A model generated the notes under the pieces. The model saw only the letters and a list, made by a program, of their open reading frames with translations. It did not search any database and had not been told where the DNA came from. The position numbers were made by a program, and so were the translations under genes. From Pegoplata infirma (lineage: Eukaryota > Arthropoda > Insecta > Diptera > Anthomyiidae), in the NCBI GenBank assembly GCA_963921195.1, contig OY992536.1, positions 1,798,001-1,862,000 on the forward strand: a DNA stretch of 64,000 nucleotides, written 5' to 3'. Position 1 is the stretch's first letter. Each line of letters begins with the position of its first letter. Positions 36,155 to 46,470 of the stretch are shown piece by piece.

Positions 36155-37093
36155 ATGGTAATAATACATTTAACATCATAATTCTTAAATCAACAATTAA
36201 ACTAATGTAACATTTTTCTATTTCAGAAACTTCTATTCATCACAGTTACTTTATTGGCCACCACATGGGCCCAAACACTTTCGAGTGAATACTTGCCACC
36301 CGTGGAGGAATACTCTGGTGCCTCCAGCAATGCTGTGGAAACCAACTTCTTAGAAAATGAACCTGCTCATGCATTGGCTGATGATGGTTACCGTTATAAA
36401 ACCGTAAGACGTTTCCGTTTGCGTCATCGTCGGGATGTCAGTGAACTTTCCAATAGCTACTTGCCACCACAGGCTGCTTCTGCCCCAGCTCCAGTATTCG
36501 CATCAGTAGAAACTGCTCCTGCTCCAGTCAACGCTGCTCCAGCAGCTGAAACTTATCAAGTTGAAGCTTCCGAGCCAGCTCCAGCTCATTCATTCGGTGA
36601 TGATGGTTATCGTTACAGATCTGTTAAACGTTATCGTCTTCGTCGTCGTCGTGATGTAAATGAATTGTCTAATGAATATTTGCCTCCTCATGCTGCATCT
36701 GCCCCAGCTCCTGTATACTCATCTGTTGAAACCGCTCCCGCTCCAGTTTATGCTGCTCCAGCAGCTGAAACTTATGAAGTTGAAGCCTCCGAACCAGCTC
36801 CAGCTCATTCATTCGGTAATGATGGTTACCGTTACAGATCTGTCAAACGTTATCGTCTTCGTCGCCGTCGTGATGTAAATGAATTGTCCAATGAATATTT
36901 GCCTCCTCATGCTGCATCTGCCCCAGCTCCAGTATACACATCTGTTGAAACTGCTCCCGCACCAGTATACTCTGCCCCATCAGCTGAAACTTATGAAGTT
37001 GAAGCTTCCGAACCTGCCCCAGCTCATTCATTTGGTAATGATGGTTACCGTTACAAAGCTGTCAAACGCTATCGTCTCCGTCATCGTCACTAA
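36155..37093 (+). CDS. GYR/YLP-repeat secreted protein, gene 3 (4 units, 289 aa)
   Basis: Exon 1 is ATG (36155-36157) before GTAATA. The intron 36158-36226 ends TATTTCAG, and exon 2 is 36227-37093. The protein starts MKLLFITVTLLATTWA, a signal peptide cleaved probably before QTLSS. Four GYR units follow; the inner ones are 73 residues, with SFG(D/N)DGYRYRSVKRYRL, then RRRRDVNELSNEYLPP and a linker rich in Ala-Pro-Val and ending TYEVEASEPAPAH. Unit 1 has RHRRDVSEL; the last ends RLRHRH. It is the short palindromic twin of gene 4. Unit 2 of gene 3 corresponds best to unit 3 of gene 4, so the proteins differ by loss or gain of whole units. Extracellular location likely, role unknown. Confidence 0.93.
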
Positions 37094-37149
37094 ACAGTAC
37101 AAATCCTTACATGAAATTGCCTAAGATTATATGTATTAACTTAAAATTG

Positions 37150-37155
37150 AATAAA
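37150..37155 (+). terminator. Poly(A) signal of gene 3
   Basis: AATAAA, 57 bp past the stop. The mirrored copy serves gene 4. Confidence 0.7.
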
Positions 37156-37337
37156 CGATAATTGAAAATATCAAAATACCATTATATAAAAAAAAAGTAT
37201 GTGATTTTAATAACCTGAAAAATTAAGACAATTTCGTATCCTTTACTGAAATGCTAATCACAGAATATTGTGAGTATTTTATTACTGATTGTGAGAACTG
37301 GTAAAACTCAAGTATTTGAAAACTCAGACTTGAAGCA

Positions 37338-37818
37338 TCCCGGCAAAACTCAGATTACCAAATTAGGTATAAAATATGACACATTATGACAAAGAATACC
37401 AGTAAGGTATAAAATAATTGATCAAATTTATAGCAAAGCATACGAGTAAGGTGTAAAATATAGCATACCAGAACATAGTATATAAGGTATTACGAGTAGT
37501 GAAAAAGTAATTTTGTATTAAATTTACTCACGTGAGCGTAAGTGAGTGTAAGTAGAAAAAATATGCTCGTGAGTGAGAGTGTGTCATTAGAAAATTCCTG
37601 TCGTGAGCCCATCTTTAGTTTAAACTTATGCATTTTTTAAAAAAATATTTATCTTTTATGTTATTGTAATGCATTATGCATCCAATTTTCACTTTAAAAT
37701 AATACGTTGTGGAACAAATGTTTGGTAAGACATCCTAAAATAATGCTACAAATAAGGTATATACATTACCTGGTAATGTGTTATATAATCACCACCCATT
37801 ACCAAAGTTTTGCTGGGA
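37338..37818. mobile_element. TCCCAGCAAAACT-end MITE, left-arm copy (481 bp)
   Basis: The ends read TCCCGGCAAAACTCAGATTACC and GGTAATGGG-like text closing with AGTTTTGCTGGGA. TA follows the right end; the left dinucleotide is CA, probably mutated. It is mirrored at 38773-39657, and a longer relative lies at 59204-59938. Confidence 0.75.
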
Positions 37819-37915
37819 TACATGGAAATTTTTAATTGGCATTATATAGAACTACTGCCAATGCAAAAAAAAAAACATTAGCATTTATTGGCAATGAAAA
37901 ATTTTGGCATTGGCG

Positions 37916-38680
37916 AGTTCCCACCATTCATCTAATTTGTAAACATTTGAAATCCTTTCGAGTTTTAAGATTTTTCTTGTTATTATTAAAGATATTTAAA
38001 ATATCTATAATTGTAAGATCTTAAAATTCGAAAGAATATCAAATTTATAAAAATTTGGTGAATGGTGAAAGAGTACTCCCGAATCGAGCACATTATTATT
38101 TATTTTTTTTAACTTAAAATGGCGATATCACGAAAAATTAGCAAGATAGATAAAAATGGAGGGCATGTTTGGTTCTTAAAATCGCAATAGTTCCGCCAGT
38201 CTTAAGTTTGAATCCAAAAAATTTTGCATTCCCGAAAATTTAAAAATTATCATATCTCATTAAATGTTGCCGACACAGCAAAAAGTCCAAAAGCATTTTT
38301 GTAGCTCTTGAATTCTAAACTGGTCCGCCAAATACTCAAAAGCCCCCAGAGTAATGGTTTATTAGTTATACAGTTTCTAAAATTCTCTACAAGAACAAAA
38401 TTTAAAAAAATCTTAAAATTCGAAAGGATTTAAAATTTTTTAAAATTAGTTGAATGTTGAAAGAGTGCTCCAGAATCGAGCACAATTTTAATTGTAAACA
38501 AATGCCTTTTTCATCAATGTAAATATTTTTTTTATTATTTAAGCCGTTTCCTGCGTTTTTATCGTCATTTGTAAAATTATACAAATGGTCTATTCGTCCT
38601 TATTCGCATGAACTGTTCAATTGTAAATAGTTTTTTTAAGACATTTGTGCGTTTTCATTGGCATTAGAGCAAATAACGCC
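37916..38680. other. Unpaired central spacer of the palindrome
   Basis: It holds a diverged direct repeat, 38020-38095 and 38404-38490 (CTTAAAATTCGAAAG, then GAATGTTGAAAGAGTGCTC and GAATCGAGCACA). At 38541-38625 it has a half copy of the MITE family at 47868 (CCGTTTCCTGCG through CATGAACTGTTCAATTG). No gene. Confidence 0.6.
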
Positions 38681-38772
38681 AATGCCAAAATTTTTCATTG
38701 CCAATAAATGCTAATGTTTTTTTGTTGCATTGGCAGTAGTTCTATATAATGCCAATTAAAAATTTCCATGTA

Positions 38773-39657
38773 TCCCAGCAAAACTTTGGTAATGGGTGGT
38801 GATTATATAACACATTACCAGGTAATGTATATACCTTATTTGTAGCATTATTTTAGGATGTCTTACCAAACATTTGTTCCACAACGTATTATTTTAAAGT
38901 GAAAATTGGATGCATAATGCATTACAATAGCATAAAAGATAAATATTTTTTAAAAAATGCATAAGTTTAAACTAAAGATGGGCTCACGACAGGAATTTTC
39001 TAATGACACACTCTCACTCGCGAGCATATTTTATCTACTTACACTCACTTACGCTCACGTGAGTAAATTTAATACAAAATTACTTTTTCACTACTCGTAA
39101 TACCTTATATACTATGTTCTGGTATGCTATATTTTACACCTTACTCCAGTGATGGTCCGTGAAGTTGTCACTGGGTGTTCTCTACTTATTTAAAATATAA
39201 AATTTATGTATATAAAATATGTTTTTCTGGACGTAACACGTTCCCGTGGTAGACAAAGCCTCAGTTTTAATTTTTTTTGTTGACATGCATCCAAAATTAA
39301 TTTTTGTACTCCATTTATTTGCGAAATAATGATTTTTGTTAATTGTCGATGTGGTGAGGCAACAAAATGACAATAAAATAGAATTTAGGCTGCATCTCAT
39401 TAAAAAATGTACAAAACTAGTAACATCCCATCTTTACCTATCTCGGGAATGCGTTAGGTCCATGAAAACATGAATTTTATACTTAAATTTTCTGTTTTTA
39501 TAAATTAGAGAACACCCAGTGACAACTTCACGGATCGTCACTGCCTTACTCGTATGCTTTGCTATAAATTTGATCAATTATTTTATACCTTACTGGTATT
39601 CTTTGTCATAATGTGTCATATTTTATAACTAATTTGGTAATCTGAGTTTTGCCGGGA
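38773..39657. mobile_element. TCCCAGCAAAACT-end MITE, right-arm copy, split by a hAT MITE
   Basis: Mirror of 37338-37818. After removing the insertion at 39147-39543 and one 8-bp duplication, 480 bp remain, against 481 bp in the other arm. Confidence 0.8.
39147..39543. mobile_element. hAT-type MITE, 397 bp
   Basis: The termini are CAGTGATGGTCCGTGAAGTT and AACTTCACGGATCGTCACTG, and a perfect 8-bp target duplication CCTTACTC flanks them (39139-39146, 39544-39551). An 8-bp duplication with CAGTG ends is typical of hAT transposons. The left palindrome arm has a single CCTTACTC (reverse, 37446-37453) and no insertion. Confidence 0.92.
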
Positions 39658-39824
39658 TGCTTCAAGTCTGAGTTTTCAAATACTTGAGTTTTACCAGTTC
39701 TCACAATCAGTAATAAAATACTCACAATATTCTGTGATTAGTATTTCAGTAAAGGATATCAATTGTATTAAAATCACATACTTTTTTTTTTTATATAATG
39801 GTATTTTGATATTTTCAATTATCG

Positions 39825-39830
39825 TTTATT
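39825..39830 (-). terminator. Poly(A) signal of gene 4
   Basis: AATAAA on the minus strand, 57 bp past the stop. Confidence 0.7.
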
Positions 39831-39886
39831 CAATTTTAAGTTAATACATATAATCTTAGGCAATTTCATGTAAGGATTTGTACTGT

Positions 39887-41482
39887 TTAGTGACGATGAC
39901 GGAGACGATAGCGTTTGACAGCTTTGTAACGGTAACCATCATTACCAAATGAATGAGCTGGGGCAGGTTCGGAAGCTTCAACTTCATAAGTTTCAGCTGA
40001 TGGGGCAGAGTATACTGGTGCGGGAGCAGTTTCAACAGATGTGTATACTGGAGCTGGGGCAGATGCAGCATGAGGAGGCAAATATTCATTGGACAATTCA
40101 TTTACATCACGACGGCGACGAAGACGATAGCGTTTTACAGATCTGTAGCGGTAACCATCATTACCGAATGAATGGGCTGGAGCTGGTTCGGAGGCTTCAA
40201 CTTCATAAGTTTCAGCTGCTGGAGCAGCGTAAACTGGAGCGGGAGCGGTTTCAACAGATGAGTATACTGGAGCTGGGGCAGATGCGGCATGAGGAGGCAA
40301 ATATTCATTGGACAATTCATTTACATCACGACGACGACGAAGACGATAACGTTTGACAGATCTGTAACGGTAACCATCATTACCGAATGAATGAGCTGGA
40401 GCTGGTTCGGAGGCTTCAACTTCATAAGTTTCAGCAGCTGGAGCAGCATAAACTGGAGCGGGAGCGGTTTCAACAGATGAGTATACAGGAGCTGGGGCGG
40501 ATGCAGCATGAGGAGGCAAATATTCATTGGACAATTCATTTACATCACGACGACGACGAAGACGATAACGTTTGACAGATCTGTAACGGTAACCATCATT
40601 ACCGAATGAATGAGCTGGAGCTGGTTCGGAGGCTTCAACTTCATAAGTTTCAGCTGCTGGAGCAGCGTAGACTGGAGCGGGTGCAGTTTCAACAGATGAG
40701 TATACTGGAGCTGGGGCAGAAGCAGCATGAGGAGGCAAATATTCATTAGACAATTCATTTACATCACGACGACGACGAAGACGATAACGTTTGACAGATC
40801 TGTAACGATAACCATCATCACCAAATGAATGAGCTGGGGCAGGTTCGGAAGCTTCAACTTGATAAGTTTCAGCTGCTGGAGCAGCGTAGACTGGAGCGGG
40901 AGAAGTTTCAACAGATGAGTATACTGGAGCTGGGGCAGATGCAGCATGAGGAGGCAAATATTCATTAGACAATTCATTTACATCACGACGACGACGAAGA
41001 CGATAACGTTTAACAGATCTGTAACGATAACCATCATCACCGAATGAATGAGCTGGAGCTGGCTCGGAAGCTTCAACTTCATAAGTTTCAGCTGCTGGAG
41101 CAGAGTACACTGGAGCAGGAGCAGTTTCTACTGATGCGAATACTGGAGCTGGGGCAGAAGCAGCCTGTGGTGGCAAGTAGCTATTGGAAAGTTCACTGAC
41201 ATCCCGACGATGACGCAAACGGAAACGTCTTACGGTTTTATAGCGGTAACCATCATCAGCCAATGCATGAGCGGGTTCATTTTCCAAGAAGTTGGTTTCC
41301 ACAGCATTGCTAGAGGCACCAGAGTATTCCTCCACAGGTGGCAAGTATTCACTCGAAAGTGTTTGTGCCCATGTGGTGGCCAATAAAGTAACTGTGATGA
41401 ATAGAAGTTTCTGAAATAGAAAAATGTTACATTAGTTAAATTGTTGATTTAAGAATTTTAATGTTTAATGTATTATTACCAT
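39887..41482 (-). CDS. GYR/YLP-repeat secreted protein, gene 4 (7 units, 508 aa)
   Basis: Exon 1 is ATG (41480-41482) before GTAATA. The intron 41411-41479 ends TATTTCAG, and exon 2 is 39887-41410. The signal peptide is identical to that of gene 3 (MKLLFITVTLLATTWA). Seven GYR motifs lie in 73-residue units separated by PVYSSVETAPAPVYAAPAAE-type linkers, with RRRRDVNELSNEYLPP between them. The first and last units match those of gene 3, and the inner units are nearly identical to one another. It converges on gene 3 with about 2.8 kb between the stops. The seven-to-four difference is exactly 219 residues. Function unknown; secretion and convertase-type cleavage are the testable predictions. 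Confidence 0.93.
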
Positions 41483-41534
41483 TTTTATCCCAGATGTTCT
41501 GCTGAATAGTCAGAACAGAAAGTTAAGAAAGCTA

Positions 41535-41570
41535 TAGTTGTAGATTTGCAAAAACTGCAGTATTTATACC
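41535..41570 (-). promoter_or_regulatory. TATA-box promoter of gene 4
   Basis: TATAAA on the minus strand at 41568-41563, followed by CTGCAGTTTTTGCAAA as upstream of gene 3. Confidence 0.7.
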
Positions 41571-41762
41571 AGATTTCAAAATTCGCATTTAGGTTCTTTA
41601 TTTAACATTAGAATATTTGCGAATCGTATGGATGGATATGCAGGTTTTGCTAGTTTTTTGTTCACATTTATCAACGGAGAATATGTCAAACACTTTCATT
41701 TTTTTTTTGTTGTTTGTCTTAATGTTAGAACTTTTTGTGAAGATTTTAATTTAGAGACAAAT

Positions 41763-42689
41763 ATTGAAATCCCACAGATGCAAAATAATATTTTAATATT
41801 TAATTTTGTTTTTGTTTTTCTAAGATTTTGGTAGCCACTCTGTCTAAGATTTTAAATAATTATTTAGAATAATAAATCAAATACTCTGAAAAAGCAAAAA
41901 GCAAACAGAATGTATGAAAAACAAATATTAAATTAAATTAAAAATAAAACCTGTACACTCGGTTCATTTTAATTTAGAAATCATGAAAGCAAGCATTTCA
42001 AAATTAATGAAACTAAATTTAAGTAGAATGTACCCAAGCACTGATTAATTGTCTGCTCTCTATGTGCGAGTGGATGTATATATATTTTAAGACCGGAAGA
42101 ATCGTATGAAGATGATGATGAAAAGAAAAAGACAACGATCTGAAAATAAAAGAGTTTTGCAAGAAAGCCAAAAAAGAGAATACGCTTATAAGGAGCTTAT
42201 TCTAGTTTTAATGATTTAAAACCGGTAAAATTTACATAATTTCAATTGGTTGTTAATTTGTTAAATCGTTAAAACTTTCAAATCGTTTTCAATTTGTTTA
42301 TTTATGAAAGTAATAAAAAAAATTAAATCAAAAACTGTTGATAAAATTAGAAAAAGATTAAATTAAAATAAAATATAAATAAATAATAATTTGTTTATTA
42401 AACGTTCTTCGTGTGCAGATATTCTTTTTATAGATTTTAATTAATGATTTAAAATTTTTTTTTTCAACTTTTTCTAAATTAAAATTTATGAAACCTTTCC
42501 TTAATTTTATATGCAATGGTGCAATACACGCCAAATGTACGAGAGACTCTTTAAATATAGAGATCTACTCCAAGTTGAGTTTTTGGATATGAAGATTTTA
42601 GAATACCATTTAAACATGAATTGCCTGATTTAGGTCTTTTGTGTCAAGATCTATATTTTAATCTAAGCATACTTCGAGATATGCAGTTA
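41763..42689. other. No recognisable gene or element
   Basis: AT-rich sequence outside the right palindrome arm. A purine-rich stretch lies at 42105-42185 (GATGATGATGAAAAG...). No convincing ORF. Confidence 0.4.
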
Positions 42690-43516
42690 CCCAGGCAGAA
42701 ACTGCCAACCGTTCCAAAGAAAAAGTCTCGGCAAAGCACTTAATTTTTTGTGTAGAAGGTAGTATGAAATCGAAAAAGTGCTTTCCAAGCGCTTTGCCAA
42801 TGTTTTTCTATTTAAATCCGTTCAAAATATAAATTTTTTATTAAAATTTATTAATTTTCATAACAATTGGAATACTTTTTATTTCCTTGCAGGATTAGTG
42901 GCCGGTCCTTGATAGTTCTCATGATATGTCACTTATACACAATGACCAACATATTACAAACCTGACACTTTTTATATAAAAACACCTGTTTTTTCGTGAG
43001 GAAGTGTCTTAAACTTCGGATATGAAATGTCACTGGGCCTATCCCTTTGGAACACAACCCGTTTCGGTTCAATACACCACTTTTTCGGGACTTTTCCAAA
43101 ATTTTTCCTAAAAGCATTTTTAATAACTTTTTTATTCCAAAACGCAAAGAAAACGGAAAACAAAATTTTCCAGGAAAATATTTCAAAGTTTGTCGAAATT
43201 TTTTTTTATCCTAATAAATTAGTCAATCAATTTTTTATCCTAATTTAATAAATTTCTTTATTCAAATAAACAACAAAAAAAGTTGTGTCTTATGGACTTA
43301 TACAATTTAGATACGTCCCATTTTTTTGTTCTAAAAGTGCTATAAGAGTACCATATTTTTTGTTTTTAAAGCGCTTTTAAATAGCAACGGCATACCGTTT
43401 ACCGTGGTTATCATTTTGGACGCTGGGAGAGTACTAAACTGTGATGCTTTTCCAGCACTCAAGCGACCATAAAAGTACTTTGCCAGCGCTCTCCCGTTCG
43501 TATTTTTCTGCCTGGG
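42690..43516. mobile_element. CCCAGGCAGAAA-end MITE, 827 bp
   Basis: The ends read CCCAGGCAGAAACTGCCAAC and ATTTTTCTGCCTGGG, with TA duplicated (42688-42689, 43517-43518). The ends agree with 26725 and 32032 but the interior differs. ORFs on both strands (42929-43248) are not convincing. Confidence 0.8.
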
Positions 43517-43902
43517 TATGTATTCCTGTGAAATAAATTTTAGAGTCTTCAACGATTGCTGATTTTAAAATAAGGAATAAAAACTTATTTCCTTTAAAAA
43601 AATATGACTTGTGGAGTTCTGAAATCAATATCTATGAAAGTAATGGTTCGATTTTCATAAAAATTTGCTACAATACGAAAATGGATATGGAGATCCCGAA
43701 AATGCAAAAACATGTTTTGAACATAACTCGACTTATGTAGTTATCGGTTTTTGCCGCAGATGTGTTGCGTTGTTTCTACTTCCTCCAGATAAAGTCGACA
43801 CAAAGACGATGTAAAAAGCTTTAAATTATGCAAGTTATAATTTACTTAATAATGTACGCTAAGAAAACCTGTCAGCAACCTAATGTCAATTTTGGTGTGA
43901 TT
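43517..43902. other. No recognisable gene or element
   Basis: Short unique spacer. Confidence 0.35.
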
Positions 43903-45290
43903 ACCCAGTTGGAAAATGTGGCACTGAAGAAATTTCCACAGTGATTCCTTCACTCAAAAAATTATGTCATTAACTGTTTGTAGTTTATTTAAAAAATTTT
44001 ACGTTTAGTCGATTTTAAAAGAAAAAACATTTGTTTGATGTTCAGTTTTTATTAATGACTACTTCTGCCATTTGTTTCAAAAATAACACACTAAAAAATA
44101 AAGACTTTCATTAACATTTACTTTTTAAAGTCATTTATTTTTATACTGTAAGTAAAAACTACTGATTATTCCTTAAATTTTTCGTGATTTGTGTAAGTAT
44201 TTTTTTTTTTTAAATTGTTGGTATTTTTTAATGAGATATCATTAGTTTTTACCTTCAAATTCAAAAAATTATTTATAGAAATATAAAAACATGTTTGTAT
44301 CAAGTGACTTTGGCACGATGGGTAGAGTGTCTGGCCAGAATATAGTTGATTGCGGGATCAATTCTCCAAAATTTTATTAAAATTAAAAAAAAAAAAAATT
44401 TGAATAAAAAATTGTAAAAAATAACCTACGAAATCATTAATTTTTATTGTTTTCGTAGATTATTTTTTTGAAATTTGTTGGTAAAAATAACACAACTATC
44501 ATTAATTTAAAAAAGAGTGGAAAAACGTAATTTTTTAATGTTTAATGTTATTTATTTTAGAAAATGTTGTCAACAGTAAAAAATAAATGTTGATGTTTGT
44601 TAAAACAAATGAATAATTACTGGGATGGTTTTCAAATGTTTTATCACTTATTTTAAATATTTTTTTTCATTTGTTTTTGCCTACAAAATATTTTGAGTGT
44701 TGAGGAAATGTCTTGATGACATGTCCTAACATTGTCAGCACTAAATGTTTGCTTAAAGAGTGTGGACAAATCCTCTAAGATGTCTAAAAGGAAATGTCTT
44801 CAGAATAGCAGTTTATTAAATTAGAATTTTAAATCTGGGCAACTCTTCAATTTCCAAGAAAAAGATGCCAATATTATCGATTTATTTAAAATCTAACAAG
44901 TAGAATAAAAGTAATAAAAAGACAAACAATTTTCAAAATAAAGTTTGGAACAAGTAGTTAGGTGTGGGACTAATAAACTGGAGGTTCCAGGTTCAAATCC
45001 AGTTGCGACTAAAAAAAGCGAAAAGTTTTTTCTAAATATGAGAAAGATAATTTTATAAAGGAAAATGGATAAAAGTAAAAACTAAAGGAAATACGAAAAT
45101 TTTTTGTATTTTCGCATCTGATCTATGTCAGACATTTCCCCAAAGAAGTTTTACGTGACATGTCCCCAGAAGGTCAGCCCTGACCACTGCTGACTTTGAG
45201 TGAGGACATTTTGAAAATTTGTATGAAACTGTCCTCAACCCAGTACATAGAGATGTCTTGTGGATGTCAGCAGTGACTCTGACATGTCAC
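43903..45290 (+). mobile_element. Element with internal tRNA-like module, copy 2
   Basis: Related to 27421-28222 read in reverse. The proximal end CAGTTGGAAAATG...AGTGATTCCTT continues, after the insertion at 43951-44699, with GAGGAAATGTCTTG. The tRNA-like module at 44951-45010 carries GGTTCAAATCC (44990-45000). The distal part has AGTACATAGAGATGTC. No protein. Confidence 0.65.
43951..44699. mobile_element. CACTCAAAA-end MITE nested in copy 2 (749 bp)
   Basis: The ends read CACTCAAAAAATTATG and CAAAATATTTTGAGTG, flanked by TT on both sides. The uninterrupted site ATTCCTTGAGG is seen in copy 1 (reverse, near 28170). The interior holds a degraded tRNA-like stretch (44311-44367: GGCACGATGGGTAGAGTGTC...GCGGGATCAATTC). 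Confidence 0.75.
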
Positions 45291-45348
45291 CGCTCCTTCA
45301 CTAAGGATGGCTCGAGGACGTTGCCAACTGCGTAAGAGTACTCTCATA

Positions 45349-46470
45349 TTATAGTGGTGCGATTAGTGCTTTGGATTGTCGTAAACCTACTGAATTCTTC
45401 CTCAAGTTTAAGAAGTCGGTCCGTTTAAAATCCCTAATCATGGTCGAGAAGGTGGACCAATTTACCCCACAATAGGGTTCGGAATTTCTAGCTAGCTCAT
45501 CCGCTATCTCATTACCTTAAAACAGGGTTACCAGGGATCCAAAATAGGGTAATTTTGTTTTGCCCGGCCAGCTGTTGAAGGGTATCAAAGCACTCTACAC
45601 AGAAAATAATATCGTATATTTTATTTTAATTAAAATTTTAATTGTTTTTTAATTTAATATTAATTAAACTTTTAATTAATATAATTAATTGTTCAATTAA
45701 ATTTTTAACTTTATTTTAATTAATATTTTAATTGTTTTCAAATTTAATATTAATTAAGTATTTAATTTATATAATTAAATGTTTAATTAAATTTCTAGCT
45801 TTACTTATTTTTTTTTGTTTTGTTTTCCGTGTGTGTGCGAGTGTATGTTTTTCTCTTGCATTGTATTACATACAAAAAAAAAATACATAAGTATAAAAAG
45901 TTTGTTGAAAGTTTTTTTTATTTTTCACATAGGTTTTTGAATTCTCATTTTGTTTATAGTTTTATGTGTATGTATATGAAAGGTTTATAATCAACTTTAT
46001 AAAATCATCTCACTGACTATGTCTTTACGGCATAAATAAATTTGGTAAAGTTTGAAGAAAAATTTTTTTTTTTAAACTATTTTATTCAAAAAGAATGTTT
46101 TTACAAATTATTTTTTTTTTTAATATAATATTTTTAATTAATTTTTTTAATTTATACAATTAAAATTTTAATTATTTTTTTTTTAAATTTTAATTAAATT
46201 TTTTAATTTATAGTATTAAGTTTTTAATTAAATAAAAATCCATTTATTTTTAATTAACGACATACAAATATTTTTAATTTATTTGCGCATTTTAGTGATT
46301 GGTCCGGATTTAATTAATTTTTTAATTAAATTTACGAATTTTTTAATTAAATATTTTTTTTATTTTTTTCTGTGTAGTGTCAGTTTGGATTTGAACAGGG
46401 GCAATATCTTTTGTAGTTTTAACAAAAAATCGGTTGATGCATTTGTATAAAGGTTGTAACAACTGAATAT
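45349..46470 (-). pseudogene. LINE RNase H relic split by a MITE
   Basis: On the minus strand the frame below 46470 reads LYTNAST...LLKLQKILPLFKSKL and, past the MITE, TLECFDTLQQLAGQNKITLF, then WIPG and, after a one-base shift, GNEIADELAR. This is the RNase H order IYTDS, SKL-x-EC, WxPGH, GNExAD of RNase H-bearing LINEs. The TDS aspartate is Asn here and the WIPGH histidine is Asn, so it is inactive. It ends in a stop at 45349-45351. Not closely like the LINE at 59966. Confidence 0.75.
45598..46374. mobile_element. AT-rich CACAGAAA-end MITE, second copy (777 bp)
   Basis: The ends are CACAGAAAATAA and TTTTTTTCTGTG with TA on each side (45596-45597, 46375-46376). The interior is TTTAATT repeats plus TTTGGTAAAGTTTGAAG (46041), as in 18379-19034. 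Removing it with one TA rejoins the LINE reading frame. Confidence 0.85.

Larger units (their letters stand above)
35918..41762. repeat. Palindrome (inverted duplication) carrying genes 3 and 4
   Basis: Left arm about 35918-37915 and right arm about 38680-41762 are inverted copies covering upstream sequence, promoter, both exons, poly(A) signal and a downstream MITE. The central spacer (37916-38680) is mostly unpaired. The arms differ by three 219-bp coding units and a 405-bp hAT insertion (with its duplication) in the right arm. Outside the repeats the arms remain very similar, so the duplication is fairly recent or kept alike by gene conversion. Confidence 0.9.

Noticed and set aside
36843..37031. 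Antisense ORFs over genes 3 and 4
   Set aside because: Present in every repeat unit as an antisense image of the Ala-Pro linker; no independent evidence.
44951..45010. Functional tRNA-Lys gene
   Set aside because: The B box is good, but the T-stem has mismatches and there is no proper anticodon arm; it lies in a repeated element.
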